A stretch of 52,347 bases of DNA from Komagataeibacter europaeus LMG 18890 (lineage in GTDB: Bacteria; Pseudomonadota; Alphaproteobacteria; Acetobacterales; Acetobacteraceae): positions 7,522 to 59,868 of the forward strand of contig NZ_CADP01000001.1 in the NCBI RefSeq assembly GCF_000285295.1. The letters are read 5' to 3'. The position numbers and the translations under genes are program-made. Positions 9,305 to 18,540 of this stretch are shown in pieces (position 1 is the first letter of the stretch; each line of letters starts with the position of its first letter). Under the pieces are notes generated by a model. It saw only the letters and a list, made by a program, of their open reading frames with translations, was not told the DNA's origin and did not search any database.

Positions 9305-11242
9305 TTGGCCAATCCTTCCCAGCCATCCGAACTGACATGGCGCGGCATCGTAATCGGTGCGCTGATCACCGTCGTCTTTACCGCGTCCAATGTCTATCTG
9401 GGGCTGCGGGTCGGGCTGACCATCGCCACCTCCATCCCCGCCGCCGTCATTTCCATGGCGGTGCTGCGGCTTCTGGGCGGGGGCACGATCCTTGAAAACA
9501 ATCTGGTCCAGACGCAGGCTTCCGCCGCGGGCACACTGTCATGCGTGTTCGCCAGCCTGCCTGCCCTGGTCATGGCCGGGGTGTGGCAGCATTTCCCCTT
9601 CGCGCTGACGGCGCTGCTGGTGGCGGCGGGCGGCATGACGGGGGTGCTGTTCACCATCCCGCTGCGCCGCGTCATGCTGGCGGACCCGGCCCTGCCCTTT
9701 CCCGAAGGGGTGGCAGCAGCCGAGATCCTGCGCGCGGGCGCCGCGCGGGAGGACCGTGGCGCCATCCGCGCCCTGATGCACGGCGGCGTGCTGGCGGCGG
9801 TCATGACCTTCGCCACCACCGGGCTGCGCGTGCTGGGGGATGGCATGACGGCGACTGCTGTCTGGGGCGTGTCGGCCTTCCGCCTGTCACTGGGGTTTTC
9901 GCCCGCGCTGCTGGGGGCGGGTTACCTGGTTGGACTGGAAGGGGGCATCGCGATGCTGACGGGGGCGGTGATGACATGGGAAATCATCGTGCCCGTCATG
10001 GCGCATGTCCAGCCCAACCCGGCAGGCCTGCCCGCAGGTGCGTTTGCCACCAGCCTGTGGAAGGACAAGGCACGGTTCATTGGCGTGGGGCTGATCGGGA
10101 TCGCCGCGATATGGACGGTGCTGCGCATGGGCCACCCGCTGCTGGCCAGCGTGCGCGCCCTGCTGGAACGCACGCAGGGCGATACACATGCCGCCCGCAC
10201 CGAAACCGACCTTTCCCCCCGCGCCATGCGCGCCGTCGCCGGTATCGTGCTGATGGTGGTCGGGTGGCTGTTTTTCGTATTCGCACATCCTTACGTGCCT
10301 GCTTTGTCCGCACTCGTGGCCACGATCGCGGGGCTTGCGTGCTGCGCGGGTGTCGGGCTGTTCGTGGCGGCGGCGTGTGGGTACATGGCGGGGCTGGTGG
10401 GATCTTCGTCATCCCCCATTTCCGGCGTCATCATCCTGGCCGCGATGTGCCTGTCCTGTGTATTTGTCATGCTGCGGCTGCTGGGGCTGTTCGCGGGGGC
10501 GGACGGGCAGCATTTCGCCATCGGCTTCTGCCTGTATGTCCTGACCGCCATCACGGCATCGGCCGCGATCGCCAATGACAACCTGCAGGACCTGAAAACC
10601 GGCCGGCTGGTAGGCGCCACGCCATGGAGGCAGGAAGCCGTCCTGCTGATTGGCTGCCTGACCGGGGCGGTCATCATTCCGCCAGTGCTGAACGTGCTGT
10701 ACCAGACCTATGGTTTCGTGGGGGCGATGCCGCGCGCGGGCATGGACGCGACCCATGCGCTGGCCGCCCCGCAGCCCGCGCTGCTGCTGCTGATCACATC
10801 GGGCATTTTCCTGCATCAGCTTGACTGGAACATGCTGCTGCTGGGCGTGGGAACCGGATGCCTGCTGATCGGGATCGATGCCGGGCTGCGCCGCACGGGA
10901 CGGGGCGCGCTGCCGCCGCTTGCGGTGGGGGTTGGCATCTACCTGCCCATGAGCGTTTCCCTCACCCTGGCCATCGGCGCGATCCTGGGCCACGTCATCA
11001 CCCGCCTGACCGCGGGTGCGGGCAGTCATCAGGGCACCATGATTGCATCGGGCCTGATCGTGGGGGAAAGCCTGACGGGGGTGGTACTGGCCAGCCTGTC
11101 CGCGCTGAGCGGGCGCGACAGCCCGCTTTCACTGCTGCCCGCGGGCATGAATGCGCCCCTGGCCGACTGGGCGGGGCTGGGCGCGTTCTGCGCGCTGTGC
11201 GCGTGGTTCTGCGCCATGCAACTGCGGCGGAACCGGCGGTAG
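9305..11242 (+). CDS. OPT-family oligopeptide/metal-chelate transporter
   Basis: The 645 residues form a polytopic inner-membrane protein with roughly 14-16 hydrophobic segments. The N-terminal SNVYLGLRVGLTIATSIPAA is typical of bacterial OPT transporters, as is the internal GSSSSPISG signature. The family imports peptides or metal-siderophore-like chelates by proton symport. The start is a TTG at 9305 preceded by AAGGGG; no in-frame ATG exists near it. The substrate cannot be told from sequence. Confidence 0.85.
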   Translation: MANPSQPSELTWRGIVIGALITVVFTASNVYLGLRVGLTIATSIPAAVISMAVLRLLGGGTILENNLVQTQASAAGTLSCVFASLPALVMAGVWQHFPFALTALLVAAGGMTGVLFTIPLRRVMLADPALPFPEGVAAAEILRAGAAREDRGAIRALMHGGVLAAVMTFATTGLRVLGDGMTATAVWGVSAFRLSLGFSPALLGAGYLVGLEGGIAMLTGAVMTWEIIVPVMAHVQPNPAGLPAGAFATSLWKDKARFIGVGLIGIAAIWTVLRMGHPLLASVRALLERTQGDTHAARTETDLSPRAMRAVAGIVLMVVGWLFFVFAHPYVPALSALVATIAGLACCAGVGLFVAAACGYMAGLVGSSSSPISGVIILAAMCLSCVFVMLRLLGLFAGADGQHFAIGFCLYVLTAITASAAIANDNLQDLKTGRLVGATPWRQEAVLLIGCLTGAVIIPPVLNVLYQTYGFVGAMPRAGMDATHALAAPQPALLLLITSGIFLHQLDWNMLLLGVGTGCLLIGIDAGLRRTGRGALPPLAVGVGIYLPMSVSLTLAIGAILGHVITRLTAGAGSHQGTMIASGLIVGESLTGVVLASLSALSGRDSPLSLLPAGMNAPLADWAGLGAFCALCAWFCAMQLRRNRR

Positions 11243-11299
11243 GCGCGTCAGATAATCGGGCATGGACGCAGGCAAGGTTTCCATGGCACCCTGCCCGGC

Positions 11300-12973
11300 A
11301 TGTTGCGCCATTTTGACAGCCTTGATTTCCCACGCCCCACGCGCGACGCGCTCGGGCTGCGTTTTGGTCAGGTCTCGACCCTGCTGGACCAGGGCAACGT
11401 ACCGGATGCCGCCCGCCTGTTTGATACGATCCGTCGCGATTACGAAAGCTGGTCCGCGCTGGTCGACCTGCGCTTCGCACAGGACACAACCAGCCCCGCC
11501 GCCCGCGCCGACCGTGATTATGCCGATGCCCTGACGCCGCATGTCACGGCGCATGAAGTCGCGCTGAAGCGCAGGCTGCTGGAATATCCCGACCCCACGG
11601 CGGTGGCGCAGGTGGTCACGCCCCATACGCTGGAACTGTGGCAGACCGACATCACCACCTTCGACCCCCGCATTGCCGATGCGCTGGAGGAAGAAGCCCG
11701 GCTGAGTGGCGAATACACCACCCTGCTGGCCAGTGCGCGGGTGGAAATTGACGGCACCCACGTCAACCTGTCCGGCCTTGCCCCCTATGCCGAAAGCACG
11801 GACCGCGCCACGCGCCATGCGGCCGAACGGGCCAGATGGGCATTTTTCGAACAGAACGCCACACGGCTCGACACCCTGTTTGACCAGATGGTCCGCCTGC
11901 GTCACGGCATGGCAGAAACACTGGGCTATGACAGTTATATTCCGCTGGCGTACCGCCGCATGCGCCGGGTGGATTATGGCCCGGCGGACGTCGCGCGCTT
12001 TCGCGACGAGGTGCATGAACATGTCGTGCCACTGGTCCATGACATCCTGCGAAAGCGGTGCGAGACGATGGGATGGGACGTCCTGTATTCATGGGATGAA
12101 CCGCTGATCGACCCGAAGGGCAATCCGCGCCCGGCGGGGGACCATGATGTGCTGCTGGCACGCGCGCAGACCATGTTTGACCGCATGGGCGGTGATCTGG
12201 GCGGATTTTTCGGGCGGATGCGCGATGGGGGCTATCTGGACCTGGTCAACCGGCCCGGCAAGGCGGGGGGCGGGTTCTGCACGTCCTTCCCCACGGTGGG
12301 CATGCCGTTCATCTTTGCCAATTTCAACGGCACGCAGCACGACATCAACGTTTTCACCCATGAAATGGGCCATGCCTACCAGAACTGGAAAAGTCGCGGC
12401 CTGCCTGCCGTTGACCTGCTGTGGCCGACCATGGACGGGGCCGAAATCAATTCCATGGCGCTGGAATTCCTGACATGGCCGCATATCGACCTGATGGTGG
12501 AGGCAGGACAGGGCGATCGCTTCCGGCAGATGCACCTGATCTCCTCCCTCTCGTTCCTGCCCTATGGGGTCTGCGTCGATCACTTCCAGACCGAGATCTA
12601 TGCCAACCCGCACATGACGCCGGCGGAACGCCATGCCACGTGTAAGCGACTGGAACAGCGCTACCTGCCGTGGCGCAACTATGGCGGCCTGTCGCATCCG
12701 GCCATGGGGGGACGGTGGCAGGCGCAGGGGCATATCTACCGCTCGCCCTTCTATTATATTGATTACGCGCTGGCGCTGTGCTGCGCGATGCAGTTCTGGA
12801 TCCGCAGCCGTACGGACATGGATGGCGCATTGCAGGCCTATGTCGCGCTGTGCGCACAGGGTGGGGCGCAACCCTTTACCCGGCTGGTCCGTTCTGCAGG
12901 TCTGAAGTCGCCCTTCCAGCCGGGCACGCTGGCCGATGTGGTCCGCACGGCGCGCGATATCCTGAACGCCTGA
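11300..12973 (+). CDS. M3-family oligoendopeptidase (PepF-like)
   Basis: This is a zinc metallopeptidase that would cleave short peptides in the cytoplasm. The 557 residues have no signal peptide. The HExxH motif is FTHEMGHAYQNW (His354, Glu355, His358). The third ligand, Glu382, lies 24 residues later in DGAEINSMALEF, exactly the M3 spacing. It lies 57 bases downstream of the peptide-type OPT transporter, which suggests uptake followed by hydrolysis, though no promoter data support one transcript. The ribosome site before the ATG at 11300 is weak. Confidence 0.88.
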   Translation: MLRHFDSLDFPRPTRDALGLRFGQVSTLLDQGNVPDAARLFDTIRRDYESWSALVDLRFAQDTTSPAARADRDYADALTPHVTAHEVALKRRLLEYPDPTAVAQVVTPHTLELWQTDITTFDPRIADALEEEARLSGEYTTLLASARVEIDGTHVNLSGLAPYAESTDRATRHAAERARWAFFEQNATRLDTLFDQMVRLRHGMAETLGYDSYIPLAYRRMRRVDYGPADVARFRDEVHEHVVPLVHDILRKRCETMGWDVLYSWDEPLIDPKGNPRPAGDHDVLLARAQTMFDRMGGDLGGFFGRMRDGGYLDLVNRPGKAGGGFCTSFPTVGMPFIFANFNGTQHDINVFTHEMGHAYQNWKSRGLPAVDLLWPTMDGAEINSMALEFLTWPHIDLMVEAGQGDRFRQMHLISSLSFLPYGVCVDHFQTEIYANPHMTPAERHATCKRLEQRYLPWRNYGGLSHPAMGGRWQAQGHIYRSPFYYIDYALALCCAMQFWIRSRTDMDGALQAYVALCAQGGAQPFTRLVRSAGLKSPFQPGTLADVVRTARDILNA

Positions 12974-13018
12974 TCGCCCATGCGGGCGTCACATGCCCTT
13001 CATCACCAAGGGGAAGTC

Positions 13019-13315
13019 ATGTCTTCCACCCCGCCCCCCACCATTACCCGGACCGTGTGCAAGACGCTGGCGGTGCTTGTGCTGACGGGCGTGTTCATGC
13101 TCAGCCTGCGCTTCAGCGCCGTCGTGGCGGGTATGGTGGACCGCATTGCCGGAACCGGCATGTGGCTGGCGCTGTACCGTCTGGCCGGGGCGAATGACGC
13201 GACCGAGCAGGAACGGCTGATCGTCATGGCTGTCGCCCTTGTATGCTGCTTGCTGGCGATCGCGGTGGTGGAAGTGGCGGACAGGCTGATCAGCCGTCGC
13301 CACACCGCCTCATGA
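13019..13315 (+). CDS. Small two-helix membrane protein, unknown
   Basis: The 98 residues contain two hydrophobic segments (about 14-42 and 70-88) joined by a polar loop with Asp/Glu/Arg residues. The ATG at 13019 has GGGGAA directly upstream; an earlier in-frame ATG has no ribosome site. It does not resemble a family I can name. It overlaps the convergent RlmM-like gene by 6 bases at the 3' ends. Confidence 0.6.
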   Translation: MSSTPPPTITRTVCKTLAVLVLTGVFMLSLRFSAVVAGMVDRIAGTGMWLALYRLAGANDATEQERLIVMAVALVCCLLAIAVVEVADRLISRRHTAS

Positions 13316-14260
13316 CGGATCGCGCCGCCAGAAAAAGGTCAGTTCATGCTTGTTGTGCCACAGGTGCAGCACCCGGCCGCCGGGAATGGCGGCAAAGGCA
13401 TCCGCCGTGTCATGGTCGGTTTCACCCTGGAACTTGATGGTCATGACAATGCGGGCGGCGCGGCCTGAATCAATCCACCGCCGCGCCAGCGCCAGCAGGC
13501 GCGCGGGATAGGCGATGATATCGGAAAACAGCCAGTCCACGGGATCGCAACTGGCCGGATCCAGCCCGAACGCACTTTCGTACCGGCACGTCACATTAGG
13601 CAGGCCCGCCACGTTTTCTGCCAGGGGCGAGCGGTCGATGGCGGTGACATGCGCCCCGCAACTGGCCGCAACCCATGTCCAGCCACCGGGACAGGCCCCA
13701 AGGTCAATGCAGGTTTCCCCCGCCACCGGCCACTGCCCCAGGCGCAGCAGGGCTTCCCACAGCTTAAGATAGGCGCGCGAGGGCGGATCGGTACGGTTTT
13801 CGACAAACGGAACCTCGCCATTCATGAAAGGTGAGGACTTGGTCCGCGACAGCAGCAGCCGGTCAGCCGAAAGCAGCGTCCATGCCCCCAGATGCGCATC
13901 CGGCCCGACGGCGGGAAAGGCAAAGGGTCTTGGCCGCAACGGCGGCAGCGCATCGGTGACCAGCGCGCTGCGCCGGTGCAGCGTTGGCGCATATCCCGCC
14001 CAGTTACGCTGGATCGCCCGCATGATCCGCGCCGCCCCCTTTATGGACGGGACCGGGTGTTCTTCCGGTGCATCCCATATGTCCAGCGCCCACAGGCAGG
14101 CCACCGGCGGCATGGCGGACAACGCCAGACGCCCATGCCAGCACAGGTCGCCAGCCCCCCGCCGGGCCAGTTCCTGTTCCATGACGGCTTCAAACCCCGG
14201 GGGCGCCAGATACGCGCTGCGTACTGTCCAGGGCGGTTGTGTACTGTCCGTTGCATTCAT
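13310..14260 (-). CDS. RlmM-like 23S rRNA ribose methyltransferase
   Basis: The 316 residues have an N-terminal THUMP-like region followed by an FtsJ-type Rossmann methyltransferase. The SAM site is CIDLGACPGGWTW. The K-D-K-E residues of 2'-O-methyltransferases can be placed in SRAYLKLWE, LFSDIIAYP, MTIKFQGE and NKHELTFFW. RlmM methylates C2498 of 23S rRNA; this protein is about 50 residues shorter than the E. coli enzyme. The open frame extends 142 codons upstream, but that part is a shadow of the DUF423 gene. The start overlaps the upstream gene by four bases (ATGA). Confidence 0.75.
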   Translation of the reverse strand: MNATDSTQPPWTVRSAYLAPPGFEAVMEQELARRGAGDLCWHGRLALSAMPPVACLWALDIWDAPEEHPVPSIKGAARIMRAIQRNWAGYAPTLHRRSALVTDALPPLRPRPFAFPAVGPDAHLGAWTLLSADRLLLSRTKSSPFMNGEVPFVENRTDPPSRAYLKLWEALLRLGQWPVAGETCIDLGACPGGWTWVAASCGAHVTAIDRSPLAENVAGLPNVTCRYESAFGLDPASCDPVDWLFSDIIAYPARLLALARRWIDSGRAARIVMTIKFQGETDHDTADAFAAIPGGRVLHLWHNKHELTFFWRRDPS

Positions 14261-14634
14261 GAACGCATGACCCCGACGGCCAGAAGCAGCCACGCCAGCA
14301 TGAGCATGCTGCCCCCCGTGGGCGCGACCGGGCCGGGATGAATGCCCCAGAACGCGGTCAGCGCCACGCCCACGCTGAACAGAATGGTGCCCACTGCCAT
14401 AAGGCAGCCGGACATGGAAACCAGCACCCTGCACCCCTGCTGGATCATCAGGACCGAAATGCCGATAATGGCCAGCGCGTGCCACATCTGCATCTGTATG
14501 GCCTGACGGGCCATGTCCCGCCCGCCTTCGGCAAAGAAACGGTCGGGCAGATGAGCGGTCAGTGCGCCCCCCATGACACCGGAAAACGCGGCCAGTGCCG
14601 CAAAACACAAGAGGAACCTGACAACAGTAGGCAT
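14257..14634 (-). CDS. DUF423-family membrane protein
   Basis: The 125 residues have four hydrophobic segments and the conserved features of DUF423: a first helix with FSGVMGGALTAHLP, the motif QMQMWHALAIIG and a C-terminal GIHPGPVAPTGG. The function of the family is unknown. The chosen ATG at 14634 gives the family's usual length; an earlier in-frame start adds 25 residues of no family likeness. It is translationally coupled to the RlmM-like gene. Confidence 0.78.
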   Translation of the reverse strand: MPTVVRFLLCFAALAAFSGVMGGALTAHLPDRFFAEGGRDMARQAIQMQMWHALAIIGISVLMIQQGCRVLVSMSGCLMAVGTILFSVGVALTAFWGIHPGPVAPTGGSMLMLAWLLLAVGVMRS

Positions 14635-15191
14635 TCGGGGTATCCGCAAAACAGGGTGACGACCCGCATCGGGCACGGGCGGGCACACCCTACTCCGCAC
14701 ATAGGTCAATCGTATAGGTCACGCTGGCGGGAAGCTGTCGTGCCAGATGGCGGTATCATGAAATTCCATTCATACACGGGACCGGTGCCCACCGGCACAG
14801 TCAGGTCCCCGCATTGCGACGAAACTGAATTCGTTACTGCAGGAAACGAAAATGTTCCATGCAAGACGACATATCCATGAAATTTCTGGAAATTTTACAA
14901 AAATACCAATTATATTTGGTTATTATTTCATAAATTCATTTAATTTATACTATTTTTTATTATTATACATATATTATTATTTTTAATGATTAATTATATA
15001 TAGATATATTTTAATTTTACCGATATTTACACGGATACGCAGCAGTTTTTATTATCAACACCCTGCCCGGAACTGGTTGCACAAGACCTGTCCTATCCCG
15101 CATGGCCGCTTTGTATGGTCCGCCAAAACTGATAAAATGGCATGACATTCAGTAAAACCGCCTGGGTTTCACACGTTAGGAAGATGACAAT
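14635..15191. other. Intergenic region with AT-rich island
   Basis: This gap of about 560 bases holds no convincing gene. From about 14880 to 15050 it is almost entirely A and T, in sharp contrast to the GC-rich genes around it. The right end carries the likely promoter of the DUF4142 gene. A short AAACC/GGTTT repeat lies at 15155-15169. Confidence 0.6.
15111..15138 (+). promoter_or_regulatory. Possible sigma-70 promoter of the DUF4142 gene
   Basis: TTGTAT (15111-15116) and TAAAAT (15133-15138) are separated by 16 bases and lie about 55 bases before the ATG at 15192. The match is fair, and no other good candidate lies between the AT-rich island and the gene. Confidence 0.35.
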
Positions 15192-15758
15192 ATGAAACAT
15201 TACGCAGTCTGGTTCCTTTTTGCGTCTGTCAGCCTTCTTCCTGCCGTCGCCATGGCCCGTCCCGCACCTGCGCCCGCCCCCACGGCGGCAACTGCGGCGG
15301 CACCGACACTGCCGCCGCTGACGGAATCAGATTCCACCTTTGCCGAAAACGTTTCCGCGCTGAACACATTTGAAATGACCATTTCAAAAATGGCCACGAC
15401 ACAGGCCAAGCGCCCGAAAGTGCAGGAATTCGCTGAAAAATCGCTGAAAATGCACACAGCGAACCAGAAGACCCTGTCTGCCATGACGCTGAAGCACGGC
15501 CTGGAACTGCACAAGGACATGAGTTCGGACGAAGCCGAGGTCGCAGATGACCTGAAGACCCAGAACGGAACCAAATTCGACCGCACCTACCTTGACCTGC
15601 AGGCCCAGGCGGCAAGCGATGCGCTGGCCATGTTCCAGAACGAAGCGGAATCAGCCAGCGACCCGGACCTGAAGGCCTATGCATCCGCCACGGCGGACAC
15701 ACTTCAGGCGCACCTGAACGAAGCCATGAAGCTTGGGGCCAGCAAGCCCACCCGATAA
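15192..15758 (+). CDS. DUF4142 exported protein
   Basis: The 188 residues have a signal peptide (to about residue 22, MARPA), an Ala/Pro-rich linker and a helical domain. That domain has the DUF4142 pattern: ALNTFEMTISKMATTQAKRP near its start, then EFAEKSLKMHTANQKTL, then a second helix pair ending AHLNEAMKLG. The fold is a ferritin-like helical bundle in the periplasm; its role is not established, though members often accompany stress responses. AGGAAGA lies 8 bases before the ATG. Confidence 0.8.
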   Translation: MKHYAVWFLFASVSLLPAVAMARPAPAPAPTAATAAAPTLPPLTESDSTFAENVSALNTFEMTISKMATTQAKRPKVQEFAEKSLKMHTANQKTLSAMTLKHGLELHKDMSSDEAEVADDLKTQNGTKFDRTYLDLQAQAASDALAMFQNEAESASDPDLKAYASATADTLQAHLNEAMKLGASKPTR

Positions 15759-15791
15759 GCGTTGCGACCGGATTTACATACAGGATCATTC

Positions 15792-16358
15792 ATGACCATT
15801 CGCATCGACCGTATCGTGACGCGCGGCGGGGACAGGGGACAGACATCGCTGGGCAACGGGGAACGGGTTCCCAAGGATTCGGCCCGGATCGAGGCCCTTG
15901 GCGCGCTGGATGAAGCCAATGCCATCATCGGCCTGCTGCGCGGCACCCTTCCCACCGGCCGCAACGCCACGTTCATTGCATGGATACAGGGACTGCTGTT
16001 CGATATCGGCGGCGCGGTCTGCATGCCTGCCAGTCCGCCCCGCCCGCTTCCCCATGCGGCAGAAGCCCTTCAGGCCATGGAACAGGAAGTCGAACGCCTG
16101 CGCGCGGATATTCCGCCGCTACGCAGCTTCATCCTGCCCGGTGGCACGCCTGCCGCGGCCCACGCCCATCTGGCGCGCACCGTCGTGCGCCGGGCGGAAC
16201 GAAGACTGGCCACGCTGGCGCGGCAGGACGATATCGGCACCGATATTCCCGCCTGCATGAACCGCCTGTCGGATTACCTCTTCGTGCTGGGGCGCCACCT
16301 TAATGACAACGGGGCGGCCGACCTGACATGGGCGCCCGCTTCCCCCCGCCCGACCTGA
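15792..16358 (+). CDS. Corrinoid (cob(I)alamin) adenosyltransferase, PduO type
   Basis: This enzyme transfers the adenosyl group of ATP to cob(I)alamin to make coenzyme B12. The 188 residues contain the PduO-type ATP site TRGGDRGQTSLGNGERV, then RIEALGALDEANA, and the C-terminal RRAERRLATLAR and MNRLSDYLFVLGRHLN. All are hallmarks of this trimeric family. The ATG at 15792 follows AGGA by 7 bases. It begins 33 bases after the DUF4142 gene and may share its transcript. HpnR, also in this window, is a B12-dependent radical SAM enzyme. Confidence 0.92.
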   Translation: MTIRIDRIVTRGGDRGQTSLGNGERVPKDSARIEALGALDEANAIIGLLRGTLPTGRNATFIAWIQGLLFDIGGAVCMPASPPRPLPHAAEALQAMEQEVERLRADIPPLRSFILPGGTPAAAHAHLARTVVRRAERRLATLARQDDIGTDIPACMNRLSDYLFVLGRHLNDNGAADLTWAPASPRPT

Positions 16359-16371
16359 ACTGAACGGGCGG
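16346..16371. terminator. GC-rich hairpin between convergent genes
   Basis: CCGCCCG (16346-16352) and CGGGCGG (16365-16371) can pair around a 12-base loop, starting inside the end of the adenosyltransferase gene. No T-run follows on either strand, so the assignment is weak. Confidence 0.3.
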
Positions 16372-16388
16372 GCGGGCGGATCCCCGCA

Positions 16389-16964
16389 TCACGCAGGCAG
16401 GCCGGACAGATGCGCACTGGCCTGTTCCGCCAGGATATCCTGCGCTGCATTGACATCCAGCGCCATGACGACTTCGTCATCCATGTCCGGCTCTTCCAAT
16501 GTCGCGAACTGGCTGTCCAGCATGGCGACCGGCATGAAGTGGCCGGTCCGCTCCTTCAGGCGCGGCGCGATGTCTTCCCTGCTTCCCTTGAGATAGACAA
16601 AACAGACATCCTGACTGCCGCCGCCAATATGTTCGCGGTATTTCCGCTTCAGCGCGGAACAGGTCACGATCCCGCACTGGCCCGCATCCCCCCACTGCCG
16701 GACCTGCTGCGCGATACGGTCCAGCCACGGGGCGCGGTCTTCATCCGTCAGGGGGATGCCGTTGCTCATCTTGGCGATGTTATGCGCGGTATGCAGGTCA
16801 TCACCCTCAATCACGGGCCACCCCAGGCGGTCGGCCATAAGCTGGGCCAAGGTGCTCTTGCCGCATCCCGAAACTCCCATGACAATCAGCACGCATGGTC
16901 GCTTACCCTGGCGCAGCCTGCGTGAAAGAGAAACCGAAACCGCCTGCTGGTTGATGTTACACAT
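16389..16964 (-). CDS. gntK: Gluconokinase
   Basis: This enzyme phosphorylates D-gluconate to 6-phosphogluconate, feeding the pentose phosphate pathway. That is a central route in acetic acid bacteria, which make gluconate by oxidising glucose. The 191 residues have Walker [11 protein letters not shown], then VIEGDDLHTAHNIAKMSNGIPLTDEDR in pieces typical of GntK, then CSALKRKYREH and LKERTGHFMPVAML. The length is about 15 residues over E. coli GntK because of an N-terminal tail. It is convergent with the adenosyltransferase gene. Confidence 0.93.
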   Translation of the reverse strand: MCNINQQAVSVSLSRRLRQGKRPCVLIVMGVSGCGKSTLAQLMADRLGWPVIEGDDLHTAHNIAKMSNGIPLTDEDRAPWLDRIAQQVRQWGDAGQCGIVTCSALKRKYREHIGGGSQDVCFVYLKGSREDIAPRLKERTGHFMPVAMLDSQFATLEEPDMDDEVVMALDVNAAQDILAEQASAHLSGLPA

Positions 16965-17357
16965 TCCGCATCCTGTCGGATATTATCACGAAAACCCATA
17001 TTACATCTTATCTGGACCAACCTGCCCCCTGAACGCAAGCGTCCTGCGGCGTACGATCACGCACCGCCAGAATATAAGATGCTATTTTTATACACCAATT
17101 AGATGGCGCATAAAAATATATGCAAAATTATATTTATATTTTTCTATTTATTATATTATGAAAATATTATTTTACTTATAAAATAACCTTAAATAATAAA
17201 TAATATGTTATCAGCCCATATTATTCCTTATCCCCTTGCGCAAGTTGGCGGAAAAGAATTATATACTCAGTAAATCACCTAAAGACAGGCGCCATTGGTA
17301 CACTGGCTGTAGGAATAGATTCCTAAATATAATTTCAGCCACACCGTTCATGGTGCA
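16965..17357. other. AT-rich intergenic region
   Basis: These 393 bases hold no gene that I can support. The stretch from about 17080 to 17230 is nearly pure A/T. The left side must hold the gntK promoter and the right side a TATAAT box with a palindrome (separate entry). Confidence 0.6.
17310..17333 (+). promoter_or_regulatory. Palindromic operator plus TATAAT box
   Basis: TAGGAAT (17310-17316) and ATTCCTA (17319-17325) form a perfect inverted repeat around AG. A consensus TATAAT (17328-17333) follows directly, 24 bases before the TTG start at 17358. The -35 box is poor (TGGCTG or GGCTGT). A weak -35 with a palindrome in the spacer is the usual shape of a regulated promoter. No regulator gene lies nearby. 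Confidence 0.5.
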
Positions 17358-18038
17358 TTGATTATCGAGAGTTCCGCTGTGTCATCATATAATGATTTTC
17401 TTTCCTTCCCGAAAGAAGAAGACCAGAACGCCCATCGGGAAGAAGTGAATGAATCCGCATTCCGACAGGCGCTTGAACGACTGGGCAAGGGCAAGCCCGC
17501 GCCGCGTGGCGCTGGCGGCACAAAGGCACCGGCACCCAAGGCCCGCCCGGCCCGTCAGGCCGATCCCACGCAGCGTCGGCGCAAATTCGTGCAGGATGGC
17601 GATGTCCGGGTCGAACATCACTCCCTGGCTACCGGGCGTGCCACGCCACGCGCCATTCATGCGCAACAGGAAGACCGTGGTGAAATCGAACAGTTGCGCC
17701 ACAAGGTGCAGTTCGAGCAGAAACTGCGCGAACAGGCTGAACTGCGCCTGTCGGAAGCACATGCACAGATCCGTTCCCTGACCACGCGCATTGGCCATGC
17801 CGATGTCATCGCGGCGGAACACAAGGGAAAACTGGCAGCGCAGGATACGGAATTACTGGCCGTGCGTGCGGATCTGTACAATGCCCGTGAAGAAAACGAC
17901 CAGTTGCGTGAAGAACTGGCACGCCTGAAATCAAGACAGCGTGCCGCAGATCCCCGCCCCGCACCGACACAGGCCACCACCCCGCAGGACGGGACGCCGG
18001 CGGACGAACCCGAACCCGTCAAGTGGTGGCTGCGCTAG
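17358..18038 (+). CDS. Coiled-coil protein of unknown function
   Basis: The 226 residues are hydrophilic with no signal peptide. Residues 40-95 are basic and rich in Ala/Pro/Arg. Residues about 103-195 are a long heptad-like helix (EIEQLRHKVQFEQKLREQAE and onward) predicted to form a coiled coil. The tail is Pro-rich and ends VKWWLR. No known domain is recognised. The start is a TTG at 17358 or a GTG at 17379; neither has a strong ribosome site. A membrane protein gene follows 19 bases later, so the two may act together at the membrane. Confidence 0.6.
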   Translation: MIIESSAVSSYNDFLSFPKEEDQNAHREEVNESAFRQALERLGKGKPAPRGAGGTKAPAPKARPARQADPTQRRRKFVQDGDVRVEHHSLATGRATPRAIHAQQEDRGEIEQLRHKVQFEQKLREQAELRLSEAHAQIRSLTTRIGHADVIAAEHKGKLAAQDTELLAVRADLYNAREENDQLREELARLKSRQRAADPRPAPTQATTPQDGTPADEPEPVKWWLR

Positions 18039-18057
18039 GCGCTGGCGGCGCACCTGC

Positions 18058-18537
18058 ATGACTCCGGAAGCCCCGCGACATAATCCGGCGGCCCGACAAC
18101 GTCAGGTTGGACTTGTCATTGTCGCGACCTGTACTTCAGCCAGCCTGGCGATCATGGTCCTGCTGCCACTGGTCAGCGGGCTGGTAAACCTGCTGCGCGA
18201 TATACTGGGCGTGCTGATCCTGCCCTTTTCGTTCATGTTCGGGCTGGGCGGCGCAGATGGCCAGTCGCCTGCCCTGTTACGCCTACTGTCGGACATGGGC
18301 GTGCAGACACAGGCCCACCCGTTGCGGCTGGGCGGGGCAGCCATACTGGAACTGCTCGCCGTGTTCCTGTTTGTCATTGCCGAACGGCTGGGCGGTCGCA
18401 CGGGCTACATGGCGACCTGCGCCGCATCCGCCGGGGCGATTGGCCTGTCGGGACTGCCACTGGCCATGCCGCTGCTGCCCGCCATCGTGACGGAGGGGGT
18501 CTTCCTGCTCTGCCCCCCCTCCCCCGATCCGGACTGA
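18058..18537 (+). CDS. Membrane protein of unknown function
   Basis: The 159 residues have about three or four hydrophobic segments (near 20-50, 95-115 and 118-150). A short cytoplasmic-looking basic N-terminus precedes them. The ATG at 18058 lies 19 bases after the stop of the coiled-coil gene. The frame is open upstream, but that part overlaps the previous gene and is a shadow. I do not recognise a family. Confidence 0.55.
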   Translation: MTPEAPRHNPAARQRQVGLVIVATCTSASLAIMVLLPLVSGLVNLLRDILGVLILPFSFMFGLGGADGQSPALLRLLSDMGVQTQAHPLRLGGAAILELLAVFLFVIAERLGGRTGYMATCAASAGAIGLSGLPLAMPLLPAIVTEGVFLLCPPSPDPD

Positions 18538-18540
18538 TCG

